Source: Christensenella sp. (lineage in GTDB: Bacteria > Bacillota > Clostridia > Christensenellales > CAG-917). Taken from it: a DNA stretch of 64,000 nt. A program made the translations under genes and the position numbers. Under the pieces are notes generated by a model. It worked only from the letters and a program-made list of their open reading frames with translations, was not told where the DNA came from and searched no databases. Position 1 is the stretch's first letter. Each line of letters starts with the position of its first letter. This document shows positions 38,043 through 48,961 of the stretch, piece after piece. The stretch covers positions 310,001 through 374,000 of the forward strand of contig CP091723.1 in the NCBI GenBank assembly GCA_022009775.1. Reading direction: 5' to 3'.

Positions 38043-39687
38043 TTAGTCTTCGACGATAATCGGAATGATTATCGGGAATTGTCTGTCTTTGTAGAATAGT
38101 TTTCTCACCGCTTTTTTGACGAGCCTTGCAACGTCGTTGACGTTGACTTTGTCAAAGTCGGCAGCGTCTATCGTCTCCTGCGTGGCGTTGCGTATGCTTG
38201 CCTGCACGTCTTCGGTAAGATTGAATCCACGCGCGATAATATCCACGTCTCCGACGATTTTGCCCGTCTCCAAATCCACCGCGCAAAGCACGAGAAGCAT
38301 GCCGTATTCGGCAAGCGAGCGACGGTCGTTTATCACGGATTTGCCGTCTTCGAGCACGACTCCGTCAACATAGGTATTGCCCGCCGTGACATTGGAGTGC
38401 TGTCTCACGCCCTTTTGATTGAAGCCGTAACTCTCTCCGATGTTCGCAATGACGATGTTCTTTGTCAGTACGCCAAGCGATTTTGCAATCTCCGCATGCT
38501 TGAACTGATGACGGTATTCGCCGTGCACGGGCATAAAGAACTGCGGCTGAACGAGAGTGAGCATAAGTTTCAACTCTTCTTCGTAAGCGTGCCCCGACAC
38601 GTGAATGTCATTCATGCTGTCGTAGATGACGTTTGCGCCCTTCCTGAACAAGTCGTTGATGACGTCGTACACCGCTTTTTCGTTGCCCGGAATGGGAGAC
38701 GACGAAAGCACCACCAAATCGTCCGTGCCGAGATTTATCTTGTTGAACTCGCCTTTTGAGAGTTTGTTGAGCGCACTGAGCGGCTCGCCCTGACTGCCCG
38801 TTGCAAGCACCACGGTTTCGGCTCGGGAGCAATTTTCCGACGCTGTCCACGATGACGCCTTTGGGCACTTTGAGTTCTCCGCAAGCGGAAGCGACGTCCA
38901 CGATGCCTTTCATGCTTCTTCCCGCAAGCACCACTTTTCTGCGATACTTGTTTGCAAGGTTGAGCACCTGTTGCACGCGATAGTTTGACGACGCAAAGCA
39001 CGCGATGACGATACGTTTGTTCGGATTGTCCGCAAATATTCTTTCAAGCGTCTGTCCCACCACTCTTTCGGACGTGGAACTGCCCTTTCTTTCGACGTTG
39101 GTTGACTCTCCGAGCATCAAAAGCACGCCTTTTGCGCCTATTTCGGCAATCCTGCCGACGTCCGTTTTCTTGTTGTCGATGGGCGTCGGATCCATCTTGA
39201 AGTCGCCTGTGACAAACACCGTGCCGACGGGACTGGTTATAGACAAAGCGCATGCGCCTGCCATAGAGTGACACACTTTGATAAACTCTACTTTGAAACA
39301 ACCGAGCGTAATCGTGTCTCCTGCCGAGACCGTATTCAGATTCGCGCTCTTGCCGATTTTGTCGAGTTTGCGTTTCAGAAGTCCGAGAGTGAGAGACGTG
39401 CCGTAAATCGGGGTTTGTTTCAAGTCGTCGACGTAATACGGAATCGCGCCGATGTGGTCTTCGTGACCGTGAGTGAGAACTATGCCGCGAAGACGGTGTA
39501 TGTTCTCCTTGACGTAAGTGATGTCAGGAATTATCGCGTCGATGCCGGGACTGTCTTCGTTTGGAAAAGACGCGCCCATATCGACGATTATCATGTCGTC
39601 GCCACATTCTATGGCGGTCATGTTTTTGCCTATTTCTCCGACGCCGCCAAGAAAAGTGACTTTGACTGTTTTTGCATTTTTTGCCAT
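38043..39687 (-). CDS. rnj: Ribonuclease J (frame broken)
   Basis: This metallo-beta-lactamase/beta-CASP RNase matures and degrades mRNA. GVGEIGKNM, HGHEDHIGAIPYY (the HxHxDH metal motif), HSMAG, TGDFKMD and the beta-CASP region are in the first ~360 residues; the C-terminus completes the domain (HVSGHAYEEELKLM, VHGEYRHQFKHA). The frame breaks near 38820; removing one C gives KLLPSETVVLATGSQGEP across the site. RNase J is usually essential in Clostridia, so the break is probably an error. Confidence 0.9.
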
Positions 39688-39838
39688 ATATATTCTCCGA
39701 TTTTGCGCGACTTGCGCGCACGATATTATTCAATATTTTTTCAATATACTATATTACATCAATTTTCGCTTTTAAGCAAGAGTTTCAATCAAAAGACGCA
39801 AAATAGGTGCGATTTCGACCTTGTTTTCAAAAAAAATC

Positions 39839-39867
39839 TTTACAAACCGCCGCTTTGCATTTACGAT
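39839..39867 (+). promoter_or_regulatory. Probable promoter of serC-serA
   Basis: TTTACA (39839-39844), 17 bases, then TACGAT (39862-39867), 54 bases before the serC start. Confidence 0.5.
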
Positions 39868-39920
39868 ATTATTATCAAACGCATTCACTCCGCATATTGC
39901 GGCGTTATAAGGAGATAATT

Positions 39921-40997
39921 ATGAGAGTTTACAATTTTTCGGCAGGTCCCGGCATGCTTCCGCTCGAAGTTTTGCAGGAAGCGGGCGCATCGATAACCGA
40001 CTATCAGGGCTCGGGCATGAGCGTCATGGAAATGAGCCACCGCTCGAAATGGTACGACGCAATCAACGACGAGTGCTTGTCTCTTGTAAGAGAACTTATG
40101 CACGTCCCCGACGAGTATCGCATAATTCTCGTTCAAGGTGGCGCGTCAACGCAATTCGAAGCAGTGCCGCTCAACCTTTTGAAGACCGGCAAAGCGGATT
40201 ATATCGTCACGGGCAACTTTGCCAAAAAAGCGTACAAAGAAGCGCAAAAATACGGCGATATTCGTCTTGTAGCGTCAAGCGAAGATAAGAAATTCACCTA
40301 TATTCCCAAAACTTGTCCGTCCGATTTCAGACCGGACGCAAGTTACGTTCACATCACCGAAAACAACACCATTTTCGGTTTGAAATACAACACTCTTCCC
40401 GACACGAACGGCGTTCCGCTCGTCTCGGATATGTCGTCGTGCATTATGAGCGAAGAAGCCGATGTAAGCAAATACTCGCTTATTTACGCAGGCGCGCAAA
40501 AAAATCTCGCTCCTGCAGGCGTCACGCTCGTCATCGTCAAAGAAGATATGCTCGGCGGCGAATTGCCGATTTGCCCCACCATGCTCAAATATCGCACGCA
40601 AATCGATGCAAACAGCCTTTACAACACTCCGCCCTGCTGGTCAATCTATATGATGATGCTCAACCTGCGCTATCTCAAAGCGCACGGCGGCGTGAGCGAG
40701 ATAGAAAAAATCAATCGCGAAAAGGCAAAAATGCTTTACGACTTCATCGACGAGTCCGATTTTTACAACAACTTCGTCGAAAAAGAAAGCCGCTCGCTTA
40801 TGAACGTGCCTTTCGTCTCCCCAAGCGACGAGTTGAACGCAAAATTCGTCAAAGAAGCCGAGCAAAACGGTCTTGTGAGCCTGAAAGGACACAAACTCGT
40901 CGGCGGAATGCGCGCGTCAATCTACAACGCAATGCCCGTCGAAGGAGTGAAAGCTCTCATCGAATTCATGAAGAAATTCGAACTTGAAAACAAATAA
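39921..40997 (+). CDS. serC: Phosphoserine aminotransferase
   Basis: It converts 3-phosphohydroxypyruvate to phosphoserine, the second step of serine synthesis. The 358-residue protein starts MRVYNFSAGPGMLPLEVL; GGASTQFEAVPLNLL and YAGAQKNLAPAGVT (with the PLP Lys) are family signatures. AAGGAG precedes the ATG at 39921. serA follows, so this is a serine biosynthesis unit, though serB is not in the window. Confidence 0.95.
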   Translation: MRVYNFSAGPGMLPLEVLQEAGASITDYQGSGMSVMEMSHRSKWYDAINDECLSLVRELMHVPDEYRIILVQGGASTQFEAVPLNLLKTGKADYIVTGNFAKKAYKEAQKYGDIRLVASSEDKKFTYIPKTCPSDFRPDASYVHITENNTIFGLKYNTLPDTNGVPLVSDMSSCIMSEEADVSKYSLIYAGAQKNLAPAGVTLVIVKEDMLGGELPICPTMLKYRTQIDANSLYNTPPCWSIYMMMLNLRYLKAHGGVSEIEKINREKAKMLYDFIDESDFYNNFVEKESRSLMNVPFVSPSDELNAKFVKEAEQNGLVSLKGHKLVGGMRASIYNAMPVEGVKALIEFMKKFELENK

Positions 40998-41005
40998 AAC
41001 CGATT

Positions 41006-41025
41006 GCGCGCCTTTTTAGGCGCGC
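41006..41025 (+). terminator. Hairpin between serC and serA
   Basis: GCGCGCC and GGCGCGC surround a 6-base loop with TTTATT after it; it may attenuate read-through into serA. Confidence 0.5.
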
Positions 41026-41114
41026 TTTATTGTGCAGGAAAGTCCGTCAAAACGAATGCGCTGGACTTAGCTCTTCACACGGCTTTCCGCACGACGTTTA
41101 AAAAAGGAAAAACT

Positions 41115-42209
41115 ATGGAAATACTAAAACTCAACTCAATCTCACCGCTTGCAAACGAAACGCTTGCGGACTATGACGTAACCGACAATGCAAAATCTCC
41201 CGTCGGAATTTTGGTGCGCTCCTTCAAAATGGACGAATACGCGCTTCCCGAAAGCGTCGTTGCGATTGCAAGAGCAGGCGCGGGCGTAAACAACATTCCG
41301 CATGCCGAATACGCAAAGAAAGGCGTTGCCGTCTTCAACACTCCCGGCGCAAACGCAAACGCCGTGAAAGAACTCGTTATCGCTGCGTTGATAATCGGCG
41401 CAAGAAATATCGTCGAAGCGACGAGTTGGGCTGCCACGCTCAAAGGCGACGACGTGGCAGAACAAGTAGAAAAAGGCAAAAGCGCGTTTGCGGGCAACGA
41501 AATCGAAGGCAAATCCGTTTGCATCGTAGGTCTCGGCGCAATTGGAAGAAAAGTCGCACAAAGCGCGCACGCACTCGGAATGAACGTCACTGGATACGAC
41601 CCGTTCATAAGCGAACAGGCAAAGTCGGAAATTCCTTTCGTCACGATATTCGACGACTTGAAACAGGCCTGGCGTTATTCCGATTTCGTGACGATTCACG
41701 TCCCCATGACGCCCGACAATAAAGGCTTTATCGGCGATGACGCGATAAACTCTATGAAAAACGGCGTTATTTTGATAAACTGCGCACGCGGCGAACTGGT
41801 AAACGTCACCGCCGTCAAGTCGGCTCTCGAAAACGGAAAACTTCGCAAATACGTCGTTGACTTCCCAAGCGAAGAATGTCTGAACGTCAAGGGCATAATC
41901 GCAATACCGCATCTCGGAGCGTCCACGCAGGAAGCCGAAGACAATTGTGCGGTTATGGCTGCGACCCAGCTTAAAGATTACATCGAAAACGGCAATACGA
42001 GAAACTCAGTGAATATGCCGAATCTCTCCGTTCCAAAGTCGGCAAAACATCGCTATACCGTCATATCGACGGACAACGGAGAAAACCCGTTCGGCGGAGT
42101 CAGCGCGACAAGAAACGGCATCCGCTATACGATCGTGGACGCGGACGAAGTGCCCGACCTTTCGGCAATTAGCGACGAAAACGTGATTAAGGCAAGACTG
42201 ATATACTGA
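41115..42209 (+). CDS. serA: D-3-phosphoglycerate dehydrogenase (short form)
   Basis: It catalyses the first step of serine synthesis. The 364-residue protein has the NAD-binding GLGAIGRKVAQ and the signature INCARGELVNVTAVKSALENGKL, with the catalytic His in PHLGASTQEAEDN. The regulatory ACT domain of longer forms is missing; instead a short C-terminal segment (RYTVISTDNGENPFGGVSAT) is present. AAAGGAA precedes the ATG. Confidence 0.92.
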   Translation: MEILKLNSISPLANETLADYDVTDNAKSPVGILVRSFKMDEYALPESVVAIARAGAGVNNIPHAEYAKKGVAVFNTPGANANAVKELVIAALIIGARNIVEATSWAATLKGDDVAEQVEKGKSAFAGNEIEGKSVCIVGLGAIGRKVAQSAHALGMNVTGYDPFISEQAKSEIPFVTIFDDLKQAWRYSDFVTIHVPMTPDNKGFIGDDAINSMKNGVILINCARGELVNVTAVKSALENGKLRKYVVDFPSEECLNVKGIIAIPHLGASTQEAEDNCAVMAATQLKDYIENGNTRNSVNMPNLSVPKSAKHRYTVISTDNGENPFGGVSATRNGIRYTIVDADEVPDLSAISDENVIKARLIY

Positions 42210-42253
42210 CGTCAACTTACACGACAAAAGTTATTGCGAAATTCAATTATACA

Positions 42254-42279
42254 AAAAGCAAGGTTCGAGCCTTGCTTTT
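42254..42279. terminator. Terminator after serA
   Basis: AAAAGCAAGG pairs exactly with CCTTGCTTTT over a 6-base loop. Confidence 0.8.
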
Positions 42280-42433
42280 CTTTTGTCATCGAATTATCAC
42301 ATAACACTTATCGTATTTTCTCTATACATTATATAACACCATTCGTGTTTTATCGACTTTTCAAAACACGCAATTTTGCGCATTTTATCGACTTTTGCCG
42401 AATTTTCGATGATTTTGCAATACATATCGTGTT

Positions 42434-43126
42434 TTATGCGGTTTCCACTACTTTTGTAATTCTACTAAGAGAATCCAGCATAGGACGAGAAAAACAATTC
42501 CCGGCAACCACTATTTCTCTCGGTTTTTCTTTTATGATTGAAAAAAGCATATCGAACTCTTCATCGTCAAACAGACTAATCGGCACAACGGTTTTATGTT
42601 CGGTCACGTTCTTCACCGTTCTCCCGTCAATCAAGATGTCGTTCCTTCCGCCGTCACTCCCTGCAATGAACGACGCCACCTCGAACACATCTTCATCACA
42701 CACGCTGTTTTCAAGAAGTCTTGCCGCAACCTGCGCAACTTCGTCCCACGCTTCTTTTAGACTCTTCAATCTGAAATTATATATGCCGTCAACGTTCAGG
42801 TCGAGCGTGTTTGCAAGCGTCTTTTGAATTATGCCGCTTTCGAAATCGTTGTCGAAACATACGATAGACGAAAGCAGCGCACATTTCGCATGATTGAAAT
42901 TGTACAGCGGTATCCGCTCTTTGAAATACGCGGTTTTTAGAAAAGCGAGATACACCGTTTCGATTATCCCGTTGATTTTTTCTTCCACCTCGTCGCGACT
43001 CTCGCACGCACACGCAAGATATATCCACTCTCTAAGGCGCGACTCTTCCTGCGCATACGACATGTCTTTTATCTTCCCAAGTTCTTTAAGAATGTATCTC
43101 AATTCTCTTTCGTAGCATTTGTCCAT
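42434..43126 (-). CDS. YtxC-like putative sporulation protein
   Basis: The 230-residue cytoplasmic protein has AFLKTAYFKERIPLYNFNHAK and NVDGIYNFRLKSLKEAWDEVAQVAARLLE, which resemble the conserved parts of YtxC (a putative sporulation protein of Bacilli and Clostridia); the similarity is partial. Several upstream starts are possible; the ATG at 43126 (MDKCYEREL) was chosen. Function is unknown. Confidence 0.45.
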   Translation of the reverse strand: MDKCYERELRYILKELGKIKDMSYAQEESRLREWIYLACACESRDEVEEKINGIIETVYLAFLKTAYFKERIPLYNFNHAKCALLSSIVCFDNDFESGIIQKTLANTLDLNVDGIYNFRLKSLKEAWDEVAQVAARLLENSVCDEDVFEVASFIAGSDGGRNDILIDGRTVKNVTEHKTVVPISLFDDEEFDMLFSIIKEKPREIVVAGNCFSRPMLDSLSRITKVVETA

Positions 43127-43297
43127 GCTTATAACGTTCGACCACATACTCATATTGTATGCAAGGATAATATAAAAATAAGCGGAAAAATTTGTTTGAC
43201 ACAAAAGAAAAAGCGCGCATGCGCACTTTCTCGTTTTTGACTTATTCTTTCACGATTCACAGTAGATTTGCGATTTTCAAAATCGTCCGCGGCTTAG

Positions 43298-43858
43298 TCA
43301 ATCGTTTTTCTTCACGACCACTCTTTTCACATCTCCCGTTCTCGTGTCGACTTCTATATACGCCGCCTTTTCGTCTTCGAAATACAACTTGACGTAGCAG
43401 GTATAATAACTCGTCGTAATATCGTGAGAATTGTAGTTGAATTCGGCGTCCGTGTCTTTCACGACGAAATCGTCCGCGCTTTGCGCAGTGGTTGCAAGTC
43501 TTCCGTCCCGTTGGTATCTGAACGCTTCGGCTTTTGCAATATCCGAGCAAGCGGCTCTGTCAAACATTATCTGTTTCTTTGCATAGGATGCCGCAGAGCC
43601 GAACACTCCGCCGAGAATTGCTGCAATCGCCATAAGAGTGCCGATAAAAGCACATAGCGGAACGACGACGTATTGCCACTTGAATTTCTTCTTTGCTTTC
43701 TTCACGGTCTCCGCGTCCGCTTCGACAAAATTTGCGCCGCGTTTTTCGTCACCGTCAAGCAACGCGTTTGCGAGACCGATTTGTTCTTTTACGTACGCCT
43801 TTTCTTCTTCGGTGGCAGTGCCGTTTTTATAGTTGTTGAATGCGTCTTCAAAATTCAT
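43298..43858 (-). CDS. Membrane anti-sigma-like protein
   Basis: The 186-residue protein overlaps the end of the ECF sigma gene (ATGA overlap), which is typical of sigma/anti-sigma pairs. It has a ~60-residue cytoplasmic N-terminus, one membrane segment (YVVVPLCAFIGTLMAIAAILGGVF) and an outside domain ending in a PepSY-like segment (KLYFEDEKAAYIEVDTRTGDVKRVVV). By context it likely holds the sigma factor at the membrane. Confidence 0.6.
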   Translation of the reverse strand: MNFEDAFNNYKNGTATEEEKAYVKEQIGLANALLDGDEKRGANFVEADAETVKKAKKKFKWQYVVVPLCAFIGTLMAIAAILGGVFGSAASYAKKQIMFDRAACSDIAKAEAFRYQRDGRLATTAQSADDFVVKDTDAEFNYNSHDITTSYYTCYVKLYFEDEKAAYIEVDTRTGDVKRVVVKKND

Positions 43859-44338
43859 ACTTCATTCTCCAAAAGTTCTTTCAGTTTCATGCGCGCACGG
43901 TAGAGTTGGATCTTCACGTTGTCAACGCCTATGCCGATGATGTCGGCGACTTCTTTAACGCTCAATCCGTCGAAATAATAGAGCGTGACCGCTTCCTTTG
44001 TAGCTATCCTTAAGCAAAGATATTGCTTTGTAAAGTGCGCGGTATTCTTCTTGTTGTATGACGTCGTCGACCAACGACAATTCTTGGCTTTCGACGTCCT
44101 TGTCTAGAGTTTCGACTCTCTTCTGTTTTCTAAGGTAGTCGAAATAGCAATTTCTACACACCTTAAACAGCCAGAATTTGAAGCCGTCCTTTTCTTCGTT
44201 TATCGACCTTAACGCTCTGACGTACGCTTCTTGCACTATGTCTTCGGAAAGCGCGCGATTGTGGCAAAACGAAAACACGTACAACAACGCTTCGTTGTAA
44301 TGTTTTTTGAATAGCGTCTCCCACGCGTCGTTTTTCAT
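43855..44338 (-). CDS. ECF-type RNA polymerase sigma factor (frame broken)
   Basis: The product has about 161 residues. Region 2 (YVFSFCHNRALSEDIVQEAYVRALRSI, KFWLFKVCRNCYFDYLRKQKR) is intact; region 4 (LYYFDGLSVKEVADIIGIGVDNVKIQLYRARMKLKELL) reads after a frame break at 43995 with one G too many. The ATG at 44338 has AAAGGAAGG upstream. The stop overlaps the start of the anti-sigma gene. Confidence 0.85.
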
Positions 44339-44543
44339 TTGCACCTTCCTTTATATAAACGCATAAGTTTGCGTTCGGTTACGGTTTTTTATATTTGCAA
44401 CGTTCATATCTGCTTTTTGCAAATACAGTTTTCATACAAGCAAAGTTTTACTTCCATTTGCGCAAAACGCTATTTGTTATACCGCTTTTATACGACTAAA
44501 CTTCCGATTTGGCAATTTTGCGCAAAATTACTTCTTTTCGTTT

Positions 44544-45303
44544 TCAAATCGGCATATTGCTTTTTGCGTATCTTTTCGGCGTCGTTCCGAACTCTTTTTT
44601 GAAGCACTCGATATAGTGCGTTTGCGAGCAAAATCCCAAATAATAACCTATCTCTCCGTACTCGTAGCCCTTTGCAAGAAGAGTTTTGCTCTCTTCGAGT
44701 TTTTCTTTCATAATATACCTTGAAAGGCTTTCTCCGACGTTTTTTTGAATGCGGACGAAAGATAATCCGCGCTGACTCCGCACGCCGCCGCAACGTCTTC
44801 GCATCTTATGCGTTCGTGAAGATGCGCACTTACGTACTTCATTGCTTTGCGAACGTAAGACGGATATTCGAGCCTTTTTTGTTGGCGGAAACAAGCGACG
44901 TGATTTCAACCGCCTTCTCTACGAGATATTGCAGTATATCGGCGGCGTCGGTCATATTGTCAATCGCCTGAATATACGAGTCGGAAAGATTGTAGGCTTC
45001 CCCTTCCATAAGCCCGCCTTCCACGGCGTATCTTGTGGCAAGAGTTATGCAACTTACGGCAAAATACTGAGCCTGACGAAGTGCGTCGTTGCTCATTCGT
45101 CCGACAACCAGCGCGTTTTCCATAAAACGACCTATCGCTCCGTGAACGCCTTCAACGTCACCGCTTTTTATGAGATTGTAAAACGCAACTTCGAGACTGT
45201 ACGGTGTGTGTACGAGTCCGCTTTCACGCTGCTGAAAACGTGGATTTTCCACATCCTTCGGCAAAATCTCGATATTAAGTTTTTCGTCTCTTGCACCGCT
45301 CAT
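44544..45303 (-). CDS. AraC-family regulator (two frame breaks)
   Basis: The ~254-residue protein has an N-terminal ligand/dimer domain (VHTPYSLEVAFYNLIKSGDVEGVHGAIGRFMENAL) and two AraC helix-turn-helices (CEDVAAACGVSADYLSSAFKK and YEYGEIGYYLGFCSQTHYIECFKKEFGTTPKRY). One A is missing in an A-run at 44875-44880 and another at 44740-44746; with both added the protein reads through. It is divergent from the acetyltransferase and may control it or the GH3 gene beyond. Confidence 0.75.
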
Positions 45304-45471
45304 ACAACGATTATATCACATTTTTTGTATTTTACAACGGAAAATTGATATTTTGCACTAAATCGTGATATAAATTATCTTATTTATAATATAAAATGTA
45401 TTATATAATTGTAATAACCATAAATTGTCTATGCTAGGCACGAAACGCAAAACAACGAATAAGGACGGATT

Positions 45472-46161
45472 ATGAAAAAAGGAAAACGCACCGACTGGAA
45501 CAGAATGGTTGAAGGCAAACTCTACAATTCCACAAGCAAAGACATCATGCTAAAACACGCGCTCGGAATGTGGCGATGCGAGAGATACAACAAATGTTCC
45601 ATAGTTTTTCAGAAAAGAAAACAGCGCATCTTCAACAAACTCGTTCCGTCTTCAAAAGGCAAATCCGTTTTTGCGTTTTCTCCGTTCTACTGTGAATACG
45701 GCGTGAACATTAACCTTGGCAACGACATATTCTTCAACTACGGTTGCACTCTTCTTGACATATCCCCAATTACGCTCGAAGACGGTGTTTGGCTTGGTGC
45801 AAACGTCACGATTGCAACACCCTGCCATCCGCTCATAGCCGAAGAACGCATAAGCCAAAACTATCCCGACGGCTATCACGACCTTGAATTTTCAAAACCG
45901 GTCACGATAAAGAAAGGCACGTGGATTGCGTCAAACGTGACGATTTGCGGCGGAGTTACCATAGGCGAAAACTGCGTGATTGCCGCAGGCAGCGTCGTGA
46001 CGAGAGATATTCCGGACGGCTACGTCGCGATGGGCGTTCCTGCAAAAGCAGTGCGAAAAATCGATGAAAACGACCGTATAAACATGTGGGAAACCTATCT
46101 CAAAGAAGATATACCACTGTCCGTTCGAGACAAGGAAAAACTTGCCAAAATCACAGAATAA
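45472..46161 (+). CDS. Sugar O-acetyltransferase, maltose acetyltransferase type
   Basis: The 229-residue left-handed beta-helix acetyltransferase has the hexapeptide repeats VTICGGVTIGENCVIAAGSVVTRDIPDG and the nucleophile region GANVTIATPCHPL with a His. The N-terminal MAT-type helical part is present. AAGGACGG precedes the ATG. It lies upstream of the GH3 gene with 69 bases between, suggesting a joint role in sugar use or detoxification. Confidence 0.85.
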   Translation: MKKGKRTDWNRMVEGKLYNSTSKDIMLKHALGMWRCERYNKCSIVFQKRKQRIFNKLVPSSKGKSVFAFSPFYCEYGVNINLGNDIFFNYGCTLLDISPITLEDGVWLGANVTIATPCHPLIAEERISQNYPDGYHDLEFSKPVTIKKGTWIASNVTICGGVTIGENCVIAAGSVVTRDIPDGYVAMGVPAKAVRKIDENDRINMWETYLKEDIPLSVRDKEKLAKITE

Positions 46162-46230
46162 CCGGTTTATAAAATAAAAACAAACATATAAACGCCGATT
46201 TACGTCGGCAATCCCCAAAAGGAGAAAATT

Positions 46231-48673
46231 ATGAACGACAAAGATTATCAAGCCATTCTTCAAAAACTCACACTCGAAGAAAAAGTGTCTATGTGTTCGG
46301 GTTCGACAACCTGGCTCACTCGACCCGTCAAGCGCGACGACGTCGACATTCCCGCCGTGCGCATGAGCGACGGTCCTGTCGGTCTCAGAAGAGAAAAAAT
46401 GTCGGGTGGCGTGAACATCATGCAAACGCCGGAGCCTGCCACCTGCTTCCCCGGCGCAGTCACCACCGCTTCGAGTTGGGACGAAAACCTTATCGAAGAA
46501 GTCGGATCGGCAATCGCGGTTGAAGCGCAAAGTCTCGGTGTATCCACCGTGCTCGGTCCCGGCGTAAACATCAAGCGCAGTCCCCTTTGCGGAAGAAACT
46601 TCGAGTATTTCTCCGAAGATCCTTTCCTTGCAGGTCGCATGGGCGCGGCATGGGTGCACGGCGTGCAGAAGATGAACGTCGGCACGTCCTTGAAGCACTA
46701 TCTTGCAAACAACCAAGAATATATCAGAATGTGCATCGACTCCATAGTGGACGAGCGTACGTTGCGTGAAATCTATATGCCTGCATTCGAGCATATCGTC
46801 AAGACGGAACAACCGACGACCGTCATGTGCTCATACAATCGTCTCAACGGCAAATACCTTTCCGACCACAAGCGTTTTCTCACCGACGTACTCCGTGACG
46901 AATGGGGATTCAAGGGCATTGTCGTGAGCGACTGGGGCGCGGTTAACGACCGCGGCGAAGGCATAAAAGCAGGGCTTGATCTTGAAATGCCGGGAAGCAA
47001 AGGTCTCAACGACAAGAGCATTTACAAAGCACTCGAAAACGGCACTATAACCGAAGAAGACCTTGACAGAGTCGTGCTTCGTCTCATCAAATTCGCATAC
47101 GAGAACACCGTGCGCGAAGTCAAAGGCGTAACGTACGACATAGAAGAACACAACGCAATCGCAAGACGCGCGGCAGAGGGCGGCGCGGTGCTTCTCAAAA
47201 ACGACGGCGCACTTCCGCTTGACAAACAACAATCGATTGCTGTCATCGGCAAACTTGCAAAGAAACTCCGCTATCAAGGCGGTGGCTCGAGTTCCATATT
47301 CTTCCCCACAAAGTCACGACTTTCCTTGACGCCCTCGACAATGCGGGACAAAAATACGAATATGCAGACGGCTATACGCTCAAAGGCGAAGGCTACAAGA
47401 AAAACCTTATAAACAAAGCGGTCAAGACGGCGAAAGACAAAGACGCAGTCGTTCTGTTCATCGGTCTCACGGACGCTTTTGAGTCGGAAGGTTACGACCG
47501 CTCGCACATCAAGATGCCGTCGTCTCACGTGACGCTGGTCAAAGAACTTCTCAAAGTCAACAAAAACGTCATCGTCGTTCTCTCATGCGGTTCACCCGTC
47601 GAAATCGGAGACTGGGACAAAGACGTAAAAGCAATACTCAACGTTTATCTCGGCGGACAGGCAGGCGGCGAAGCGACCTACAATCTTCTTTACGGCAAAG
47701 TCAATCCGTCGGGCAAACTTGCCGAAACCTTCCCCATGCACGAAAACGATTATCTCGGCGCGAAATACTTCCGCATGGGACCGAGAACTGTTGAATACCG
47801 CGAAAGCGTTTACGTCGGCTATCGTTATTACGACAGCGCGAAAAAGCAAGTCAAATATCCGTTCGGCTATGGTTTGAGTTACACGACGTTTGAGTATTCG
47901 AATCTCCGTCTCGGCGCAACCGACATAAACGAAGACGAACCGCTCACCGTCACGTTCACAGTCAAAAACACGGGCAAAGTGGCAGGCGCGGAAATCGCTC
48001 AAGTTTACGTCAAAGACACCGAAAGCACACTTTATCGTCCCGAAAAAGAACTTAAAGGCTTCAAAAAGGTATTTTTGAACCCGGGCGAAGAAAAAGACGT
48101 CACCGTCACGCTTGACTCTCGCGCATTTGCATATTACAATGTTGCAATAAACGACTGGCACGTCGAAAGCGGCGACTTCGCAATTCTCGTCGGAGCGTCT
48201 TCAAGAGATATCAAACTCGAAGGACACGTCAACGTGACGTCCAAAAATCCCGACGCGCCTATCCCCGACTACACAAAGTCCGCACCTGCATATTACGATA
48301 TTGCAAACGCAAAGGAAATCCCGACCGAGCAATTCGAAGCGTTGTACGGCGCAAAGATGATTGAAAACAAGCCGTTTGAAAAAGGCGAATTCACGGCAAA
48401 CAACACAATCGGACAATGCAACGTAAAGGGCTTCGGCAGATTTATGTATCGCTTCGCAGTCGGTGCTGTCAATCTCGTGGCACTCTCGGCAGAAAACCCG
48501 GAAATGCTCACAAACTCCGTCAAAGATATGCCCTACCGCGCAATCGCGTCTTGGTCTATGGGACTTATCAACGACCGCGCACTTGCAGGTATCGAAGATA
48601 TGCTCAACAGCAAAAAGGCGGCTTCCGCAGATTCCTTAAAGGCCTCGGCAAAGAGAAAAAAGCAAAGAAATAA
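46231..48673 (+). CDS. Family 3 glycoside hydrolase (two frame breaks)
   Basis: A ~814-residue beta-glucosidase-type enzyme of GH3, with the order TIM-barrel (SDGPVGLR, FEYFSEDPFLAGRMG, GTSLKHYLANNQE, GFKGIVVSDWGAV with the catalytic Asp), alpha/beta sandwich, and a FnIII-like domain (YPFGYGLSYTTFEYS, VYVKDTESTLYRPEKELKGFKK). A strong AAAGGAG precedes the start. The frame breaks near 47311 (one A missing) and near 48612 (one A missing); after the second the protein ends in the Lys-rich tail KGLGKEKKAKK. No signal peptide, so it acts inside the cell. Confidence 0.88.
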
Positions 48674-48700
48674 AATCCCGACATACAAAAATACAACTCA

Positions 48701-48728
48701 AAAACGCTCGCCAAGTGACGAGCGTTTT
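48701..48728 (+). terminator. Terminator after the GH3 gene
   Basis: AAAACGCTCG pairs with CGAGCGTTTT over an 8-base loop, followed by a T-run. Confidence 0.8.
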
Positions 48729-48741
48729 TTTGTATAGAGAA

Positions 48742-48960
48742 AGCACCCCCAAAAAAAATGACAACCCTAGCGTACTGAACGCACATGAGTTGGCAAGCTC
48801 GGGGTGAATGGAAATTTGTGCGATTGGCATTGAACTTTTTACACGGTTCATCAAGTCGATAAACGGATGAAGAACAAGAAAGAGCCACGCTGACGACAAC
48901 CCTAATGTATAAACAATACATGAGTTGACGGGAGCGTGGCTCTGCCGCAGCTGTTCGCCG
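48742..48960. repeat. Structured intergenic elements U4 and U5
   Basis: U4 (48742-48806) has CACCCC/GGGGTG enclosing CAACCCTA and GAGTTG; U5 (48850-48959) starts CGATAAACGGATGAAGAACA, has a 10-bp stem GAGCCACGCT with its complement, an inner ATGTAT/ATACAT hairpin between CAACCCTA and GAGTTG, and ends GCCGCAGCTGTTCGCC at the GDPD stop. They belong to the same family as the array at 16276-16735. Confidence 0.6.
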
Positions 48961-48961
48961 T

